From Candidatus Aenigmatarchaeota archaeon (lineage in GTDB: Archaea; Aenigmatarchaeota; Aenigmatarchaeia; CG10238-14), in the NCBI GenBank assembly GCA_030672375.1, contig DAOVGP010000037.1:1-17073 (forward strand): DNA of 17,073 bases. Reading direction: 5' to 3'. The position numbers were made by a program, and so were the translations under genes. Of this stretch, positions 14,634-17,073 are shown in pieces; within the stretch, counting starts at the first letter, position 1, and each line of letters begins with the position of its first letter. Below the pieces are notes generated by a model. The model ran no database searches. It had not been told where the DNA came from and saw nothing but the letters and a program-made list of their open reading frames with translations.

Positions 14634-15917
14634 CTTCATTTTCCTGAATGGATAGTTGACAGGATTCTTTATCGTGACTTCTTTAGTCCCACCTTTACAG
14701 ATATCGTCTGGCAAATGAACTCCCATACTAATATAGAAATTTTCATTCAAACAATTCGGAGGCAATAGATTACTTCTTTGTCTTTTATGCCATCTCAATT
14801 GAGATCTTATGTATCTTTGTGGCAACGGAGAACTATTCTTCTCATTCCAAGCCAAAAGCTCTTTTTCAATCTTATCCCAATCCCACCCCATGTTTCTCAA
14901 AAAATTAGTAAGAATAAAGACAGCCCTTTTCCTTCCATCAGTAAGACCATTCAATATCCTCAAGATGCATGGCGGGAATAAATTTTTATTCGTTATCTCC
15001 TTAATCCTCCTCTTAGGTCCTTTGTAGGGAATTCTTTCTTCCACTATCTTGTGTTTTTCTGCCCAATCTAAGGCTTCTACAACAATGGTGTTTGCTTCTT
15101 TTAGTTCTAATTTACGATCCAAGAATTTTGTCAAGATTTTTACTTTAGGAGGATAAGCATATCCCTTTTTCAGTTTTTCTAATTTAGAAATATCTATAGG
15201 TAGACTGACGAGTAAACTTTTTTCATGAAGACTAAACGGTAAACGGAACATGTGTCTAGAAGTAACCACCATAGAATCTATCTGTACAACTTTTAAAGAA
15301 TTAAGACCATTTTTATCAGTTACCTCAGCTATCGGTTTTTCAACTCTCTCAGCGATTGATAGAGGATTGTCCAAAGCAAGAATCTCTTCTTTCAACTGCT
15401 CTTTCACATAGTCCTTCAGGTATTCAATTATTTTCTGTGGTAATTCTGGGTAGAGTTTACTAATTTTTTTGAAGTTGACCTTCTCTGGGAAAGCCTCAAA
15501 TGGGATGCCTATGTGGAATGATTTACCTCCAGTTAATTTAATCGAATAGTTTTTAATCCCATGATCCTTTAATGCTTCAACTATAATTTTGGTCGTTAAT
15601 TTGGCTATTTCAAAATCAGGACAATCTGGATCGATTATCAAATCCCAACCTATCCTTAATTTATCCAATTGCTGTTTTATCATCCCAGATTCCAGGGCCA
15701 TTGGATTGGACCATCTCTCGACTGAACCATGAAAAGAAACAACCCCACCTTTAACCATCTCAAGAATATCATTCGAATAAATCAAGACGTTAGGGCGCTT
15801 ACCAAAATTCCCGTTAGAAAAGACACCGACAATTTCCCTATCCTTAGCTGCCTCTAACAATACTTCTTGTATGTCCTTTCTCGAATAATAATTCCAGATT
15901 AATGAGAAGTTTTTCAT
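14625..15917 (-). CDS. Fused DNA primase: PriS-like catalytic part plus PriL-like C-terminal domain
   Basis: A 430-residue primase in one chain. The catalytic part has YYSRKDIQEVLLEAAKDREI (10-29), FGKRPNVLIY (38-47), the metal-binding DPD (Asp96, Asp98) in GWDLIIDPDCPDF, TGGKSFHI (129-136, His135) and RHMFRLPFSLH (221-231), all matching archaeal PriS. From about residue 312 it turns PriL-like: FPPCILRILNGLTDGRKRA (314-332), NFLRNMGW, PPNC (386-389), DIC (405-407) and NPVNYPF, as in the iron-sulphur domain of PriL. Only three candidate cluster cysteines are visible (317, 389, 407); the usual number is four. Fused primases of this kind are known in Nanoarchaeum and other DPANN archaea. The enzyme makes primers for replication. 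The gene is divergent from eS17. Confidence 0.85.
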   Translation of the reverse strand: MKNFSLIWNYYSRKDIQEVLLEAAKDREIVGVFSNGNFGKRPNVLIYSNDILEMVKGGVVSFHGSVERWSNPMALESGMIKQQLDKLRIGWDLIIDPDCPDFEIAKLTTKIIVEALKDHGIKNYSIKLTGGKSFHIGIPFEAFPEKVNFKKISKLYPELPQKIIEYLKDYVKEQLKEEILALDNPLSIAERVEKPIAEVTDKNGLNSLKVVQIDSMVVTSRHMFRLPFSLHEKSLLVSLPIDISKLEKLKKGYAYPPKVKILTKFLDRKLELKEANTIVVEALDWAEKHKIVEERIPYKGPKRRIKEITNKNLFPPCILRILNGLTDGRKRAVFILTNFLRNMGWDWDKIEKELLAWNEKNSSPLPQRYIRSQLRWHKRQRSNLLPPNCLNENFYISMGVHLPDDICKGGTKEVTIKNPVNYPFRKMKKK

Positions 15918-16009
15918 AACTGTATATTATCCTTAAATAAATTAATCCCTTCCCAAAGAGAAAACTTAAATTTACTCATGTTTATACTCTGATAAGTTTA
16001 GGTGAGGTA
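15918..16009. promoter_or_regulatory. Divergent promoter region between primase and eS17
   Basis: This 92-base AT-rich gap must serve both genes. For eS17 a TATA-like AAACTTAAATTTA lies at 15962-15974, ahead of the ribosome binding site GGTGAGG (16001-16007). For the primase TTAATTTATTTAA (minus strand, around 15933-15945) lies 16-28 bases ahead of the ATG, suggesting little or no leader. The assignments are by eye. Confidence 0.4.
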
Positions 16010-16267
16010 GTGGGACAAATAAAGAATAAAATCATTAAGAATTTGGCTAAGACCTTAATAGAAAAATATCCTGATAAATTCACGAACAGTTTTGAAAAAA
16101 ATAAAGAGGAAGTAGACAAAATAGTGATTTTAGAATCGAAGAAGGTAAGAAACAGGGTTGCTGGGTGTCTTGTTCATGAGATAAGAAAAAGAGAGATGCC
16201 TAAACTAGAATTTCGTCCTCAAACTAAAGATAAAAGGAAAGGGAGATGGAAAAGAAAACGTAGATAA
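16010..16267 (+). CDS. Small-subunit ribosomal protein eS17 (S17e) with basic C-terminal extension
   Basis: An 85-residue protein whose first 62 residues match archaeal S17e: IKNLAKTLIEKYPDKF (8-23), NSFEKNKEEVDKI and SKKVRNRVAGCLVHEI (43-58). Archaeal S17e is usually about 60-70 residues; this one adds a tail of roughly 20 residues rich in Lys and Arg, ending RKGRWKRKRR, probably an rRNA-binding tail. It translates from GTG at 16010, right after GGTGAGG. The box C/D sRNA begins 21 bases after its stop codon and may be transcribed with it. Confidence 0.9.
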   Translation: MGQIKNKIIKNLAKTLIEKYPDKFTNSFEKNKEEVDKIVILESKKVRNRVAGCLVHEIRKREMPKLEFRPQTKDKRKGRWKRKRR

Positions 16268-16288
16268 GATTCAAAATCATAATTAATA

Positions 16289-16356
16289 GGGGTGATGATG
16301 AAGAGACCGTCCCAAAGTGATTTAATGATCTAGGAGATAGCTTCTGAATCATCCCA
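16289..16356 (+). ncRNA. Box C/D sRNA (2'-O-methylation guide), D' guide predicted to target 23S G2251
   Basis: All four boxes are present in order: C ATGATGA (16295-16301), D' GTGA (16317-16320), C' ATGATCT (16325-16331) and D CTGA (16344-16347). Flanking GGGGTGAT (16289-16296) and ATCATCCC (16348-16355) form an 8-bp terminal stem with one G-U pair, and a T5 run follows at 16357-16361. The C-D' spacer is 15 bases and the C'-D spacer 12, normal for archaeal sRNAs bound by L7Ae, Nop5 and fibrillarin. The D' guide 16303-16314 can pair over 12 bases (one G-U) with the 23S P-loop sequence as I remember it from E. coli (U2249-C2260); the fifth base before D', C16312, then faces G2251. The D guide AGGAGATAGCTT would target AAGCUAUCUCCU; archaeal 23S has a GCUAUCUC not far downstream of the P-loop. 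It lies between eS17 and the DUF457-like gene. Confidence 0.82.
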
Positions 16357-16364
16357 TTTTTATC

Positions 16365-16832
16365 CTAAAACATGTCAAGAAACAGATGTGACAAGTATCC
16401 TGATAAGATGAATAGAAAATAGACTATAAAATAAATGAAAGAAAAATTAAAAATGATTCCGAGGGTTGTTGCTATAACGAACGAAAATGCAGTCGAAAAC
16501 CAGAATTTATGTGTTATTCCTCTATGTTTTGTCGGGAAGAACCTGAATAAGATATAAAGGAGGACGAAGTAAGCAGGTAATAATAAAATTGAATCGAGTG
16601 ATAAATTCAAGAAAAAGTAGACTGTGAATACACAAGCGAGTATAACTGCGAATATACGTCTAATCGGTGATTTTGAATGATCGATATCAGGGAATATTGA
16701 AAGAAAGTAGTTAAAAAATATCATAATCATTAAAATTATGTAATCGTTAACAAGATTTAGACTCAATAGTAATTTAACCCAGAAGAAAATCAGTATGGAA
16801 TTAAATAAAATATGTACTTTCCATTTTGGCAT
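16365..16832 (-). CDS. Small YdjM/DUF457-like membrane protein (predicted metal-dependent hydrolase)
   Basis: A 155-residue, very hydrophobic protein with about four membrane helices (10-26, 31-47, 60-78, 83-98) and a hydrophobic C-terminal third (112-147). Conserved polar positions match the YdjM/DUF457 family: MPKWKVHILF with His7, FPDIDH (47-52), TKHRGITHK (101-109) and LSHLFLD (147-153). These His/Asp residues are thought to bind metal in the membrane; the substrate is unknown, lipids being a common guess. The protein ends two residues after the last conserved Asp. Longer relatives continue further, though I believe short archaeal ones also end near here. Its stop lies nine bases beyond the opposing sRNA. 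It follows the acyl-CoA synthetase gene by four bases, so the two are probably co-transcribed. Confidence 0.75.
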   Translation of the reverse strand: MPKWKVHILFNSILIFFWVKLLLSLNLVNDYIILMIMIFFNYFLSIFPDIDHSKSPIRRIFAVILACVFTVYFFLNLSLDSILLLPAYFVLLYILFRFFPTKHRGITHKFWFSTAFSFVIATTLGIIFNFSFIYFIVYFLFILSGYLSHLFLDMF

Positions 16833-16836
16833 GTGT

Positions 16837-17073
16837 TCACTCGATAATTATTCTTGCGTCTACAGCTACTGTTCGATCGGGTAGAGCGAGTATGGGGTTT
16901 ATATCCAGTTCTTTTATTTCTTGATTTTCCTCGAGCATTTTTGAAGTCTTTAATAGTATGTCGACTAATGCTTCTATATTAACTGGAGGTTTACCTCTGT
17001 ATCCTTTTAGGATTTTGTAAGCCTTTATCTCTTTTATCATTTCTAATGCATCTTTTCTTGTAATCGGTACTAC
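16837..17073 (-). CDS. ADP-forming acetyl/acyl-CoA synthetase, C-terminal end of the ATP-grasp beta part
   Basis: The frame enters from the right edge and gives the last 78 residues of a larger protein; the Met at 17040 is internal, since 11 in-frame codons (VVPITRKDALE) precede it. EIKAYKILKGYRGKPPVNI, DILLKTS and IKELDINPILAL match the C terminus of the ATP-grasp beta subunit of ADP-forming acetate-CoA ligase. INP..VAVDARI is the family's closing strand. The enzyme turns acyl-CoA, ADP and phosphate into the acid, CoA and ATP, the main substrate-level ATP step in many fermenting archaea. Whether this is a separate beta subunit or the end of an alpha-beta fusion cannot be seen. The DUF457-like gene follows four bases downstream. 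Confidence 0.9.
   Translation of the reverse strand, partial: VVPITRKDALEMIKEIKAYKILKGYRGKPPVNIEALVDILLKTSKMLEENQEIKELDINPILALPDRTVAVDARIIIE

Noticed and set aside
16289..16365. Continuation of the DUF457-like frame past its TAG stop (reading through into DKNGM)
   Set aside because: The continued sequence is antisense to the sRNA and shows no family motif; readthrough is not supported.
1..17073. CRISPR array, transposon, prophage, tRNA or defence island
   Set aside because: No regularly spaced direct repeats, transposase, integrase or phage genes, or tRNA cloverleaf were found; the content is mostly core archaeal genes.

Overview
This AT-rich window is archaeal. It carries archaeal/eukaryal-type ribosomal proteins (eS17, eS27, eL42, uL16/L10e), a GINS replication subunit, NurA, an Hjc-like nuclease, an archaeal RNase J, the C-terminal end of an ADP-forming acyl-CoA synthetase and a box C/D sRNA. 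Several genes start with GTG or TTG behind a GGTGAT-type ribosome binding site, which matches the archaeal 16S 3' end. The strongest lineage clue is a single-chain DNA primase in which a PriS-like catalytic part is followed by a PriL-like C-terminal part. Such fused primases are known from Nanoarchaeum and other DPANN archaea, so a small-genome DPANN archaeon is the best guess. No rRNA gene is present to place it further.

Layout. Positions 1-290 hold the start of a COG4900-type predicted metallopeptidase (minus strand, cut by the window edge). A 226-base gap with two inverted repeats follows. Positions 517-2576 are a tight minus-strand operon: Hjc-like nuclease, beta-CASP RNase J, RNase HI-like protein. 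Positions 2621-5857 hold two HAD phosphatases facing tail to tail, the NurA nuclease, and a membrane-anchored beta-rich protein of unknown function. Positions 5921-11445 are one long plus-strand run: DUF1512 membrane protein, thymidylate kinase, long-form ThyX, dUTPase-like protein, a second thymidylate-kinase-like protein, dCMP deaminase and ribosomal protein uL16. Positions 11451-15917 run on the minus strand: fused primase, an unrecognised 175-residue protein with its own TATA box, GINS (Gins51 type), eL42, eS27 and glycyl-tRNA synthetase. The right end holds eS17, a box C/D guide RNA, a small YdjM/DUF457-like membrane protein and the C-terminal part of an ADP-forming acetyl-CoA synthetase beta domain.

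How the genes fit together. The plus-strand run is an almost complete route to dTTP: dCMP deaminase and dUTPase both supply dUMP, ThyX makes dTMP, and one or both kinases phosphorylate it. Replication and repair are represented by primase, GINS, NurA, the Hjc-like nuclease and the RNase H-like protein. Translation is represented by four ribosomal proteins, GlyRS and an rRNA-methylation guide. Energy metabolism appears only as the acyl-CoA synthetase fragment, which fits fermentation with substrate-level ATP formation.

Most interesting: (1) an sRNA at 16289-16356 with boxes C, D', C' and D, whose D' guide pairs with the 23S P-loop so that the +5 rule points to G2251; (2) two thymidylate-kinase paralogues in one operon that both lack the P-loop lysine; (3) a two-half ThyX with an altered N-terminal signature; (4) the fused primase with only three visible candidate iron-sulphur cysteines; (5) an RNase HI-like protein lacking the last catalytic Asp; (6) an orphan gene between primase and GINS. 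I saw no CRISPR array, transposon, prophage, tRNA or rRNA gene.
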